DNA of 64,000 bases, taken from assembly GCA_964624585.1 (NCBI GenBank), contig CAZUXE010000003.1, positions 33,792-97,791 on the forward strand, written 5' to 3'. The notes below the pieces were generated by a model, which had not been told where the DNA came from, ran no database searches, and saw only the letters and a list, made by a program, of their open reading frames with translations. The stretch is from CAZUXE01 sp964624585. Its GTDB lineage: Bacteria; Hydrothermota; Tepidihabitantia; B3-TA06. Positions 42,144 through 50,621 of this stretch are shown here, one piece after another (positions within the stretch are counted from its first letter, which is position 1; every line of letters begins with the position of its first letter). A program made the position numbers and the translations under genes.

Positions 42144-43868
42144 CTACATAATCTCAGGTGTGGCAATACCGAGCAGAGCTAGTCCTTTTCTTAAAATATT
42201 ACCTGTAGATTGCACAAGACAAAGCCTGCTTTGTTTGCTAACTTCGGTTTTAGCCTTAAGTACGGGAACCTGAGTATAGAAACGGCTGAAGGCTGATGCT
42301 AAATTGTATAAATAACTTGCCAGTATATGCGGCGAGTAACGGTTGGCAGTTTCGCATATAATCTGCGGGAAGCGTCCCAAGGCCTTGACTAAATCAATGC
42401 TTTCAGGTTCTAAGAACTCTTTTGCATCCGCTCCGTCAATCCGCGAATCTTTATCAAATCCGGACTTCTCAAGTATCCTGGCACAACGTACAGCCGCGTA
42501 CTGCAGGTAGGGTGCGGAGTTACCGTCAAAGGCCAACATCTTTGACCAGTCGAAGACAATATCCTTTATTCTATCTTGCGATAAATCAGCATATATCACA
42601 GCACCTATCCCAACTTGCCGTGCGATTTCTTTACGTTTATCCGCGGGCATATCAGGATTCTTCTCGGCGATTATCTCTTCGGCACGTTTTTCAGCCTCAT
42701 CCAGCAAATCATCCAAATATACCACCCGGCCTTCGCGGGTAGATAGCTTACCAGAAGGAAGAGAAACCATACCGAAACTTATATGTTTAAGTACATCGGG
42801 GTATTCAAGCCTATCCAGAACCTTGGCCAAACTCGTAAAATGCAGATTTTGTTCTGTAGCCACCACGTAAATTAAGTTTGAAACAGGCGCAAAATGTTCA
42901 ATACGCTCAATGGCTGAAGCTAAATCCCTTGAGGCATAAAGGGTTGTGCCGTCTGACTTGCGTGCTAGGAAAGGCGGTTTATCTGTGTCTTCAAATGTTC
43001 GTATTATAACGGCGTTCTCTGAATACTCCGCGATGCCTTTTTTTAGAAGTTTATCAATAAGGTCATGAGCTTTGGCCTCAAACTCACTTTCATACCAAAC
43101 ATAATCAAAATGAACGCCAAGCCTTGCCACAGTTTTTTCAAAATCTGCAAGGCTAACTTCTCTGAATTTCTGCCACAACTTCCTTTCCTTCTCTTCCCCC
43201 TGTTCCAAACGTTTGAAAGCTGCGCGTGCCGCTTTATCCAGTTCAGAATTCAGCTTAAGTTCCTTATGAAAGAGAACATAAAGGTCAACCAAATATTTTA
43301 TTGGGTTTGCCTGAAGTAGGTCAGCGTTCCCCCAGTTCTCAAAAGCATAAAGTAGCTTACCGAATTGAGTACCCCAATCGGATAAAAAATTTATGCCTAC
43401 AGTTTTATATCCGCGGGCGCGAAGAATATTAATAAGTGCCTGACCGATTATTGTGGAACGCAGATGCCCTACGGACAAAGGCTTGGCAATGTTGGGCGAA
43501 CAATAATCTACTACCATGGTTTTATTAAGTTTAGGATAGTTACCGTATTCCTCAGCACCGGTTTTAAGGTCGGATAATATCTCCGATAACAGTTGATGCT
43601 GGTTAACGAAAACATTTACGTAGCCGCGTGCCGCTTCGAAACGCTCAATTAGAGAACCTTCTGCTAATCCCTTGTTCCACTTAGTTGCAATATCCTCGGC
43701 CAATTGCATGGGGTTTTTACCGCGTCCCTTAGCGTATTGAAAACAAGGTACAGCGTATACTGCACTAGACCCCTTCGGCGCCCGACGCACCTCAGGGTTA
43801 GGTCCTCCAAACTCTTTTGTAGCAAGCGATTCAACTTGCTCAAAAATTCTATCTAAAACGTAGGTCAA
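42144..43868 (-). CDS. argS: Arginyl-tRNA synthetase
   Basis: 574 aa, normal length. Seen: the HIGH-type motif VGHLRS (133-138) in PLSVGHLRSTIIGQ, NFLSDWGTQFGKL, FGMVSLPSGKLSTREGRVVYLDDLL in place of KMSKS, and the C-terminal anticodon-binding DALR region (AKEFLEPESIDLVKALGRFPQII to the end). Known: a class I monomer requiring tRNA for activation. TTG start with AGAGGAG upstream, so this gene has a short true leader, unlike many neighbours. Confidence 0.96.
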   Translation of the reverse strand: MTYVLDRIFEQVESLATKEFGGPNPEVRRAPKGSSAVYAVPCFQYAKGRGKNPMQLAEDIATKWNKGLAEGSLIERFEAARGYVNVFVNQHQLLSEILSDLKTGAEEYGNYPKLNKTMVVDYCSPNIAKPLSVGHLRSTIIGQALINILRARGYKTVGINFLSDWGTQFGKLLYAFENWGNADLLQANPIKYLVDLYVLFHKELKLNSELDKAARAAFKRLEQGEEKERKLWQKFREVSLADFEKTVARLGVHFDYVWYESEFEAKAHDLIDKLLKKGIAEYSENAVIIRTFEDTDKPPFLARKSDGTTLYASRDLASAIERIEHFAPVSNLIYVVATEQNLHFTSLAKVLDRLEYPDVLKHISFGMVSLPSGKLSTREGRVVYLDDLLDEAEKRAEEIIAEKNPDMPADKRKEIARQVGIGAVIYADLSQDRIKDIVFDWSKMLAFDGNSAPYLQYAAVRCARILEKSGFDKDSRIDGADAKEFLEPESIDLVKALGRFPQIICETANRYSPHILASYLYNLASAFSRFYTQVPVLKAKTEVSKQSRLCLVQSTGNILRKGLALLGIATPEIM

Positions 43869-43886
43869 ATTTTCTCCTCTTTGGGA

Positions 43887-43915
43887 AGTCTATCTTGAAG
43901 AAGGTATTGTGTCAA
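43887..43915 (-). promoter_or_regulatory. Promoter of argS
   Basis: Minus strand TTGACA (43915-43910), 17 bases, TAGACT (43892-43887). About 18 bases separate the -10 and the TTG start, enough for the GAGGAG site. Confidence 0.78.
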
Positions 43916-43916
43916 G

Positions 43917-44675
43917 TTATACAGAAATCTCAGGCAAATCCACGAGCAGGATACCCTGTTGCCAAACAGAAAGTTCGCTGATTATCTTACCGTCTTTGCC
44001 GACGAACCACGCACCTCCAAACGAGCATTCAGGTTTGGTGCCTTGGTAAAGATTCACTGCCAGAGTTACTGCACCGGTCTGGCTCCAGCGTTGAGTATAG
44101 CGTTGGAGTTCGTGCGGCCAAACATCCTTAACCGATGCGTTTTTCTTCAAGCTACGGAGAAAGGGATAAAGAAGATAATCCGGCTCCTGCTCTGCAAATC
44201 GTTTAATGATATCATCGTTCCACAGGTCCCCACAAATAAGCATTCCTATTTTACCGATTTCTGTCTCAACCATTGCTAAGTCCTCACCTGTACAATATAT
44301 CTGTGGATTATCGTTAGGCCAGCGCCATCCTGAATGAATACGACGGTAGTGAAGAATCAACTCTCCTGCCGGATTGAACAGCAAACCTGAATCATACATT
44401 CTACCATCCTCTTTTTCAAGCAATCCTGCCGAAAAATACACCTCATGTTTTTTGGCAAACTCTCGCCATTGCTGATTCCTGCAACCAGGTATCTCTTCAG
44501 CAATCTTCAAATCATGCTCAGGCTTACCTATGTTGCACAAGCCGGTGGCCGCAGCTTCACCAAACAGCAAAAATCTCGCACCCATCTGTATAGCTTGCTG
44601 TGCCAATTCAAAAATCCTTCGTTGATTGGCCTGAAAATCACCGCTTGTCAGGTTACAGATAAGTGCTGCTTTCAT
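43917..44675 (-). CDS. Nitrilase-superfamily protein with altered catalytic lysine
   Basis: 252 aa. Seen: MKAALICNLTSGDFQANQRRI, FLLFGEAAATG with the catalytic-position Glu40, YRRIHSGW (110-117), where the conserved Lys of Y-R-K-x-H is Arg112, and MLICGDLWNDD with Cys148. Known: carbon-nitrogen hydrolases use Glu-Lys-Cys; the family includes omega-amidase, N-carbamoylputrescine amidase and the glutaminase part of NAD synthetase. The Lys-to-Arg change may reduce or alter activity (inference). The promoter's -10 lies 6 bases before ATG: leaderless. It ends 49 bases before argS and could be co-read with it, although argS has its own promoter. Confidence 0.88.
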   Translation of the reverse strand: MKAALICNLTSGDFQANQRRIFELAQQAIQMGARFLLFGEAAATGLCNIGKPEHDLKIAEEIPGCRNQQWREFAKKHEVYFSAGLLEKEDGRMYDSGLLFNPAGELILHYRRIHSGWRWPNDNPQIYCTGEDLAMVETEIGKIGMLICGDLWNDDIIKRFAEQEPDYLLYPFLRSLKKNASVKDVWPHELQRYTQRWSQTGAVTLAVNLYQGTKPECSFGGAWFVGKDGKIISELSVWQQGILLVDLPEISV

Positions 44676-44681
44676 TGTTAA

Positions 44682-44709
44682 ACTTTAAGTGCGATATGCA
44701 TTGTGTCAA
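44682..44709 (-). promoter_or_regulatory. Promoter of nitrilase-like gene (leaderless)
   Basis: Minus strand TTGACA (44709-44704), 16 bases, TAAAGT (44687-44682), 6 bases to ATG. Confidence 0.78.
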
Positions 44710-44746
44710 GTGAATTCAGCTTCTCAAAACCCTGCCTACAAGTTGT

Positions 44747-44774
44747 TTGACATACGAAGACAACGATGTAGTAT
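44747..44774 (+). promoter_or_regulatory. Promoter of nucleoside phosphorylase gene (leaderless)
   Basis: TTGACA (44747-44752), 16 bases, TAGTAT (44769-44774), 5 bases to ATG. An overlapping TATAAT (44772-44777) would need a 19-base spacer. Confidence 0.75.
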
Positions 44775-44779
44775 AATTT

Positions 44780-46090
44780 ATGAATCCGTATGATTTCATT
44801 CACAAAAAGAAATCGGGTAATGCTAACAGCCCTGAAAGTATCAAGAAATTTGTTGCAGCTTACATGAACGACACGCTTGCCGCCTACCAAATGTCGGCCT
44901 GGCTTATGGCGGTTTGTTTCAACGGTTTATCGGACGATGAATTGTTTGCCTACACCGAAGCCTTAATTGAATCGGGAAGTCGTTTCGACCTATCGGCAAT
45001 TGAAGGAGTTAAGGTTGACAAACACTCTACAGGCGGGGTTGGCGACAAAGTATCCCTTGTACTCGCGCCACTTGTAGCCGCTTGTGGAACGCCGGTTCCT
45101 ATGATTTCCGGCAGAGGTCTAGGGCATACAGGCGGAACCCTTGATAAATTGGCGGCAATTCCAGGGTTTAGAACAAATTTAACTGCCAATGAGTTCAAAC
45201 AATTCCTTGAAAAAACAGGATTAGCCATGATGGGACAAAGCTCTGACTTATGCCCTGCAGACGGAAAAATCTATGCTTTAAGAGATGTAACCGCTACGGT
45301 TGAGTCAATTCCTCTAATTGCAGCTTCAATATCGGCAAAGAAAATAGCCGAGGGAACAAACGGATTGGTGCTTGATACCAAGCTTGGCAACGGCGCATTC
45401 ATGACTAATCAAAAACAAGCCGAAAAGCTTGCTAGAACAATTATTTCAATAACAAAGAAGTTTAACCTTAAAACCACCGCGGTTTTATCAAACATGAATC
45501 AACCTTTGGGTGAGAAGATTGGAAATTCTCTAGAAATTCAAGAAGCCATAGACTGCCTTAAGGGTCAGGGACCTAATGACTTACGTAAATTAGTTCTAAA
45601 ATTGGCCAAAGAGATGCTGCTTTTAGCCGGCTGGGAGAATCAGGACAAAGCTTACGCTAAAGCAAAAGAAACGCTTGACTCAGGTAACGCTCTGGATAAA
45701 TTCAGGCAAATGATTCAAACCCAAGGCGGTGAAGCCGCTGTGGTAGAAAACCTCTCTCTCTTGCCACAAGCTAGCTATAAAATTCCGGTTAAGCTTTCTG
45801 GCGGAATTCCAAAAGGATTCTTGAATGGAATAGATACCTACCGTATTGGAATGTTGGCAGTTGAATTGGGTGCTGGCCGAAAAACAACAGATGACGTAAT
45901 TGACACTGCTGTAGGTTTTGAAATTTTCAAAAAAATAGGCGATACGTTGCGACAGGGAGAAACGTTAGCCATTGTTCACGCAAATAACAAATCCAAGGGA
46001 CTCGTAATAGCAGAAGAGTTACTCCAATGCTTTAGCATCGGGACAGAAGATAGAGAACCTCTCCCTTTGATAATCAAGACTATCTATTAA
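44780..46090 (+). CDS. deoA: Pyrimidine-nucleoside (thymidine) phosphorylase
   Basis: 436 aa. Seen: VDKHSTGGVGDKVSLVLAPLVAACG, the family signature SGRGLGHTGGTLDKLAAIPGF, SSDLCPADGKIYALRDVTATVES, and a C-terminal domain with IGMLAVELGAGRKTTDDVID. Known: phosphorolysis of thymidine or uridine to base plus (deoxy)ribose-1-phosphate; dimeric, cytosolic. The motifs do not separate DeoA from the broader Pdp enzymes. No ribosome site; leaderless. Divergent from the nitrilase-like gene, the two promoters lying in a 104-base spacer. Confidence 0.94.
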   Translation: MNPYDFIHKKKSGNANSPESIKKFVAAYMNDTLAAYQMSAWLMAVCFNGLSDDELFAYTEALIESGSRFDLSAIEGVKVDKHSTGGVGDKVSLVLAPLVAACGTPVPMISGRGLGHTGGTLDKLAAIPGFRTNLTANEFKQFLEKTGLAMMGQSSDLCPADGKIYALRDVTATVESIPLIAASISAKKIAEGTNGLVLDTKLGNGAFMTNQKQAEKLARTIISITKKFNLKTTAVLSNMNQPLGEKIGNSLEIQEAIDCLKGQGPNDLRKLVLKLAKEMLLLAGWENQDKAYAKAKETLDSGNALDKFRQMIQTQGGEAAVVENLSLLPQASYKIPVKLSGGIPKGFLNGIDTYRIGMLAVELGAGRKTTDDVIDTAVGFEIFKKIGDTLRQGETLAIVHANNKSKGLVIAEELLQCFSIGTEDREPLPLIIKTIY

Positions 46091-46154
46091 GACATCTCAA
46101 ACTTGCCCCTAAGCTAAAACGCGTACCTTCTTCACTTAACTACAAGCTACCGGT

Positions 46155-46182
46155 TTGACTTCCGGCCTCTAAGGCGTAGAAT
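46155..46182 (+). promoter_or_regulatory. Promoter of gyrA (leaderless)
   Basis: TTGACT (46155-46160), 16 bases, TAGAAT (46177-46182), 7 bases to ATG. Confidence 0.75.
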
Positions 46183-46189
46183 TGAAGTT

Positions 46190-48625
46190 ATGAACGATAG
46201 CCATATTCAATCCGTTTACATTGAGGACGAAGTTCGTTCCTCGTTCTTGGATTACGCCATGAGCGTAATAGTAAGCCGCGCTTTACCTGAAATAAGGGAT
46301 GGCCTTAAGCCAGTGCAACGTCGTATTCTGTATTCCATGAAAGATTTAGGGCTTGACCCTTCAAAAGGTTACCGTAAATGCGCCACTGTGGTGGGCGACG
46401 TATTGGGTAAGTATCATCCGCATGGCGATCAGGCTGTTTACGAAGCCTTGGCCCGTATGGCCCAAGACTTCAGCCTACGCTACCCTCTAGTTGACGGTCA
46501 GGGAAACTTTGGTTCCATTGATGGTGACCCTCCGGCAGCCTACCGTTACACTGAATCCAAACTCCAAAAGCTCGCAATGCACATGCTTGAGGAATTGGAT
46601 AAAGACACGGTAGATTTCAGAGATAACTTTGACGGTTCACGTAAAGAACCTGAAATACTGCCTGCAGCCTACCCAAATCTACTGATAAACGGAGCAGCCG
46701 GTATTGCTGTGGGAATGGCTACCTCTATACCGCCTCATAATTTTACAGAAGTAACTAACGCGCTTATTGCCTTAATTAAAAATCCAGAACTCACAGACGA
46801 TGAGGTATGCGATATAATCCAGGGACCTGATTTTCCCACTGGTGGATTGATTTTAGGTAAAGAAGGCATAAGGAATGCCTACAAAACGGGAAGAGGCAAA
46901 ATAATAGTTAGGGGCAGGGTCCGTTTTGAGGAACCAAAGCCCGGAAGAGAAGCTATCGTTATTACCGAAATTCCCTATCAATTGAACAAATCGCAGTTGA
47001 TAGAAAGAATCATCAACCTTGCTAAGTCTAAAAAAATCCAAGATATATCAGATTTAAGGGATGAATCCGACCGTGAAGGCATTAGAATAGTAATCGAACT
47101 CAAAAGGGGAGCCAACCGTGAGGTAGTGCTTAACAAACTCTACCAGCACACGCCCTTGCAGTCGACCTATTCAATAATACTACTTACTATATCTAACCTT
47201 ACCCCCAAAGTATTCCCTTTGAAAAAATTACTTGAGGAATTCCTGGAATTCCGCTATCAATGCGTTAAACGCCGTACTGAGTTTGACTTACGCAAAGCTG
47301 AAGAACGCGCTCACATTCTTGAAGGCTTAAAGATAGCCCTTGATAATATTGATGAAGTGGTACGAATTATCAGACAATCTAAGAACTCTAAAACGGCTAA
47401 GGAAAACCTAATTGCCCGATTCAGCTTCTCAGATACCCAAGCTCAAGCCATACTGGATATGCGTCTGGCGCGTTTGACCGGACTGGAAAGGGATAAAATT
47501 GAAGCCGAATACCGCGCCTTGATTCAGGAAATTGAACGATTAAAAAGCATTCTCGCCACCCGCGCAGGGGTTCTTGGTGTAATTAACGAAGAGTTGAAGG
47601 AGTTAAGGAAAAAATTCGGCGATGAACGCCGCACAGAAATTCGCGCTGAAAAGCCCGAAGATATTACCCTTGAAGATTTAATCTCTGAAGAGGATGTAAC
47701 CGTGACCCTAACCCTACGCGGTTACATCAAACGTACACCGGTATCTGTATACCGCAAGCAGGGCAGGGGCGGTACAGGCAGAGGAACAATAGATTTAGGT
47801 AAAGAAGATTTTGTTTCAACCATGCTTTCAGGCTCCACTCATGATTCTATTCTATTCTTCTCAAACTTCGGACGCGCCTATTTGTTAAAGACCTATGAAA
47901 TTCCAGAAGGTTCGCTGACAGCCAAGGGAAGACCAGTATATCAGTTATTCAATCTGTCTGAAGGCGAACGCATTACCCAACTACTAAGGGTTGAAAAATT
48001 CGACGAAAACTCATACGCAGTCTTCGTAACTGAACGTGGAATTATCAAACGCACTCAGCTTAAACTGCTTGAAAATACCCGACGTTCGGGAATAACCGCC
48101 ATAACACTTAAAGAAGGCGACCGATTGCAGGATGTGATGTTGGTTAAAGATAATACCGATATCTGTCTATTCTCAGCCAAAGGACAAGGCATACGTTTTT
48201 CAACGGACGAAGTAAGATCTATGGGCAGAAGCGCCGCCGGTGTACGAGGCATCAATCTGGCCGAAGACGATAGGCTTGTTGCGGCAAGTATCGTCAAGGA
48301 AAAGGCTTCTCTTCTTTTCGTAACTCAAAAGGGGTATGGCAAGCGTATGAAGTTTGAAGAGTTGCGTTCATTTACTCATCGTGGCGGCAAAGGCGTCAAG
48401 GCAATAGCTGTTAATGAGAAATCCGGCGTTCTTGTGGGCGCTAAAGTAATTTCAGATAACGGTAACGCTATAATACTTACCAAACACGGTACAGGCATAC
48501 GTATCTCAGCCAAACAGGTTAAGCATCAAAAACGTGCAAGCCTTGGCGTACGACTTATTAATCCACGAGAAGGCGATGAAGTCGCTGAAATTGCCATTGT
48601 ACCGGAACCTGAAGAAGTGAAATGA
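46190..48625 (+). CDS. gyrA: DNA gyrase subunit A
   Basis: 811 aa. Seen: [46 protein letters not shown], and the catalytic Tyr in [10 protein letters not shown]; a coiled tower region; a C-terminal beta-pinwheel whose GyrA box reads QGRGGTG (about residue 524; consensus QRRGGKG). Known: with GyrB introduces negative supercoils. The box supports GyrA over ParC. gyrB is not nearby. Leaderless promoter, no Shine-Dalgarno. It overlaps the next gene by 4 bases. Confidence 0.95.
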   Translation: MNDSHIQSVYIEDEVRSSFLDYAMSVIVSRALPEIRDGLKPVQRRILYSMKDLGLDPSKGYRKCATVVGDVLGKYHPHGDQAVYEALARMAQDFSLRYPLVDGQGNFGSIDGDPPAAYRYTESKLQKLAMHMLEELDKDTVDFRDNFDGSRKEPEILPAAYPNLLINGAAGIAVGMATSIPPHNFTEVTNALIALIKNPELTDDEVCDIIQGPDFPTGGLILGKEGIRNAYKTGRGKIIVRGRVRFEEPKPGREAIVITEIPYQLNKSQLIERIINLAKSKKIQDISDLRDESDREGIRIVIELKRGANREVVLNKLYQHTPLQSTYSIILLTISNLTPKVFPLKKLLEEFLEFRYQCVKRRTEFDLRKAEERAHILEGLKIALDNIDEVVRIIRQSKNSKTAKENLIARFSFSDTQAQAILDMRLARLTGLERDKIEAEYRALIQEIERLKSILATRAGVLGVINEELKELRKKFGDERRTEIRAEKPEDITLEDLISEEDVTVTLTLRGYIKRTPVSVYRKQGRGGTGRGTIDLGKEDFVSTMLSGSTHDSILFFSNFGRAYLLKTYEIPEGSLTAKGRPVYQLFNLSEGERITQLLRVEKFDENSYAVFVTERGIIKRTQLKLLENTRRSGITAITLKEGDRLQDVMLVKDNTDICLFSAKGQGIRFSTDEVRSMGRSAAGVRGINLAEDDRLVAASIVKEKASLLFVTQKGYGKRMKFEELRSFTHRGGKGVKAIAVNEKSGVLVGAKVISDNGNAIILTKHGTGIRISAKQVKHQKRASLGVRLINPREGDEVAEIAIVPEPEEVK

Positions 48626-49089
48626 ACGGGGCTGAACAAAAACGGTTGACATGGAACGCCTATTTTATGCAAATTGCTTCACTGGTTGCGCAACGCTCCA
48701 CCTGCATTAGAAGAAAAGTCGGCGCTGTAATTGTCAGAGATAAACATATTTTAACCACAGGCTATAATGGAGCGCCTAAGGGCCTACCACACTGCACAGA
48801 CATTGGCTGCCTTCGCGAACAGTTAGGCATTCCATCAGGTGAACGTGTAGAGATTTGCAGAGGTATCCACGCCGAACAAAATGCACTGGTACAGGCCGCC
48901 CGTTTTGGAGTCTCACTTGAAGGCGGAGTGCTTTACTGCACCACTCAACCTTGTGTTACCTGCTCTAAATTGTTGATAAACGCCGGCATAAGCAAGATAT
49001 TTTATCTTGAAGCATACGCCGATAAAATGGGTGAAGAGATGCTTGCCACAGCAGGAGTTGAGTTGCTTCAATACTCTCCAAAGGAATAA
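48622..49089 (+). CDS. Deoxycytidylate deaminase
   Basis: 155 aa. Seen: [36 protein letters not shown], zinc ligands in [16 protein letters not shown] and [17 protein letters not shown]. Known: the dCMP deaminase/ComEB family, converting dCMP to dUMP for dTTP supply; zinc-dependent and usually regulated by dCTP/dTTP. ATGA overlap with the gyrA stop suggests coupled translation. The role is consistent with deoxynucleoside salvage enzymes elsewhere in the window (deoA, deoxynucleoside kinase). Confidence 0.94.
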   Translation: MNGAEQKRLTWNAYFMQIASLVAQRSTCIRRKVGAVIVRDKHILTTGYNGAPKGLPHCTDIGCLREQLGIPSGERVEICRGIHAEQNALVQAARFGVSLEGGVLYCTTQPCVTCSKLLINAGISKIFYLEAYADKMGEEMLATAGVELLQYSPKE

Positions 49090-49157
49090 GATGAGAAACT
49101 CCGCTAAGACAATATCCGCGTGCTTTTGCCTTAGTTCAATCTCTCCAGAGGAATAAA

Positions 49158-49715
49158 ATGCCGCGTATAATAGCAGGCGAGTTCGGCGGAAAACGCTTAA
49201 AGTATCCCGAAAGCCGTAGATTTAGACCAACTATGGACAAAGTCAAGGAAGCCTTATTTTCTATAATTGGAGAAGATATCCTTGACGCAAGGGTATTGGA
49301 TTTATTTGCTGCCGCAGGCGGTCTGGGACTTGAGGCAATATCGCGCGGCGCCCGTCAAGCAGTTTTTGTTGAACAAGATATTCAGGCTTACAAAATGCTT
49401 CAAGAAAATATAAAAAGCCTTGGAATTACCGATAGATGTCTTGCGGTAAGACAAAATGTACGAACCTATCTTAAGCAATCTAAGTTTTTTGCCACCCACA
49501 TATTTTGCGACCCACCATACCAGTCGAACATGCAGGCTGAAACTTTGGCATTACTTGCCACGAACCCAGGATTGGAACACAACACATTAATTATCCTTGA
49601 ACATGATACCGGCAGGAAAATAACCTTACCGGATACACTAAAGGCTGTTGACTCACGTTCATATGGCGAAACTACTCTGCTGTTCGTAACTAAAGAAGAT
49701 TTGGATGAGGACTAA
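49158..49715 (+). CDS. rsmD: 16S rRNA (guanine966-N2)-methyltransferase
   Basis: 185 aa. Seen: MPRIIAGEFGGKRLKYPESRRFRPTMDKVKEALFSII, SAM motif LDLFAAAGGLGLEAISRGA, and catalytic DPPYQSN (about residue 116). Known: methylates G966 of 16S rRNA on assembled 30S particles. AGAGGAA site upstream of ATG. The rsmD-coaD pairing is conserved across bacteria and holds here: the coaD ATG begins 2 bases after this stop. Confidence 0.95.
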   Translation: MPRIIAGEFGGKRLKYPESRRFRPTMDKVKEALFSIIGEDILDARVLDLFAAAGGLGLEAISRGARQAVFVEQDIQAYKMLQENIKSLGITDRCLAVRQNVRTYLKQSKFFATHIFCDPPYQSNMQAETLALLATNPGLEHNTLIILEHDTGRKITLPDTLKAVDSRSYGETTLLFVTKEDLDED

Positions 49716-49716
49716 T

Positions 49717-50193
49717 ATGCTTGTCGCAATATATCCCGGAACCTTTGACCCTATAACTAACGGGCATCTGGATGTTATAAAACGCGCACTTTCACTTTGC
49801 GATAAATTAATAATAGGAATAGCCTCCAGAAGCGGCAAAAACCCTCTTTTTACTCCTGAAGAAAGAACCAGGCTTATAAAAGATATTCTTAACGACGAAC
49901 CGCGCGTACAGGTTGAACCTTTTTATTCTCTATTAACGGATTTCGCTAAATCCAGACAAGCTACATTCGTAATAAGGGGGCTCAGAGCTATATCTGATTT
50001 TGATTATGAACTTCAAATGGCGTTAACTAATCGGAATCTTGCTCCTGAAATTGAGACTATTTTCCTAATGCCTGCCGAACGTTATATCTTTGTATCAAGC
50101 TCACTTGTAAAGGAAGTTGCAAAATTGGGAGGCAATGTCAGCGACTTAGTGCATCCAACGGTTGAAAAGGCCCTGAAAGAGAAATTCTCCTAA
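49717..50193 (+). CDS. coaD: Phosphopantetheine adenylyltransferase
   Basis: 158 aa. Seen: AIYPGTFDPITNGHLDVIKRAL with the T/HxGH nucleotidyltransferase motif, RGLRAISDFDYELQMALTNR, and FVSSSLVKEVAKLGGNVSDLVHP. Known: forms dephospho-CoA from 4'-phosphopantetheine and ATP; hexameric, the penultimate CoA step. ATG 49717 is chosen for the GAGGA 5-6 bases upstream; a frame 4 codons longer would overlap rsmD. Last of the gyrA-dCMP deaminase-rsmD-coaD run. Confidence 0.96.
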   Translation: MLVAIYPGTFDPITNGHLDVIKRALSLCDKLIIGIASRSGKNPLFTPEERTRLIKDILNDEPRVQVEPFYSLLTDFAKSRQATFVIRGLRAISDFDYELQMALTNRNLAPEIETIFLMPAERYIFVSSSLVKEVAKLGGNVSDLVHPTVEKALKEKFS

Positions 50194-50583
50194 CCCTGCT
50201 TTCCTCTACAACACAAATAAAGCAATAAGCTTTGAAATTTACTTCAAAACCACTTACTTAATTGATTGTTAAAAGCTGATCATAAATTGGACAAAAGGTA
50301 GACAAAAGTTAGTCAAAATATGACGAACTGGATGTAAGACTAAAAATTTACGGCTCTAATTTGAAGTGCAACAAAAATCTTCGTAGATACTGAAAGCAAA
50401 AGTATTGAAAAACATGCCACACCCGTAACACCCATAACACCCGTACCACCAATACAATAACATCCCTAACACTCATAACACCCGCCACAACCCGTAATAA
50501 CCCGTAACGCCTCAAACAGCTGTAAAGCCTAAGTTACTGTTTTTCTGGGCTTGTCTTCTGAAAGGCATATCTTTCAAGATAGC
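50194..50583. other. Intergenic region with tandem repeats
   Basis: 390 bases without ORF or RNA gene: first AT-rich sequence with several GACAAAA/GTCAAAA words (50287-50325), then the degenerate ACACCCGTA tandem repeat listed separately. Confidence 0.6.
50417..50510. repeat. Degenerate 8-10-base tandem repeat (ACACCCGTA-like)
   Basis: About ten units of the form ACACCCGTA / ACACCCATA / CAACCCGTAATA follow one another, pyrimidine-rich on this strand (few G). It lies 75 bases before the activase-gene promoter. Confidence 0.75.
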
Positions 50584-50611
50584 TTGACAATTCACCTGCT
50601 ATACTTAAGCT
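50584..50611 (+). promoter_or_regulatory. Probable promoter of dehydratase/activase gene
   Basis: TTGACA (50584-50589), 16 bases, TAAGCT (50606-50611), 10 bases to ATG. A better-looking TATACT (50600-50605) is too close to the -35. Confidence 0.55.
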
Positions 50612-50621
50612 TAGCGTCAAT

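Noticed and set aside
50411..50510. CRISPR array
   Set aside because: Units are only 8-10 bases and degenerate, with no spacers and no cas genes nearby.
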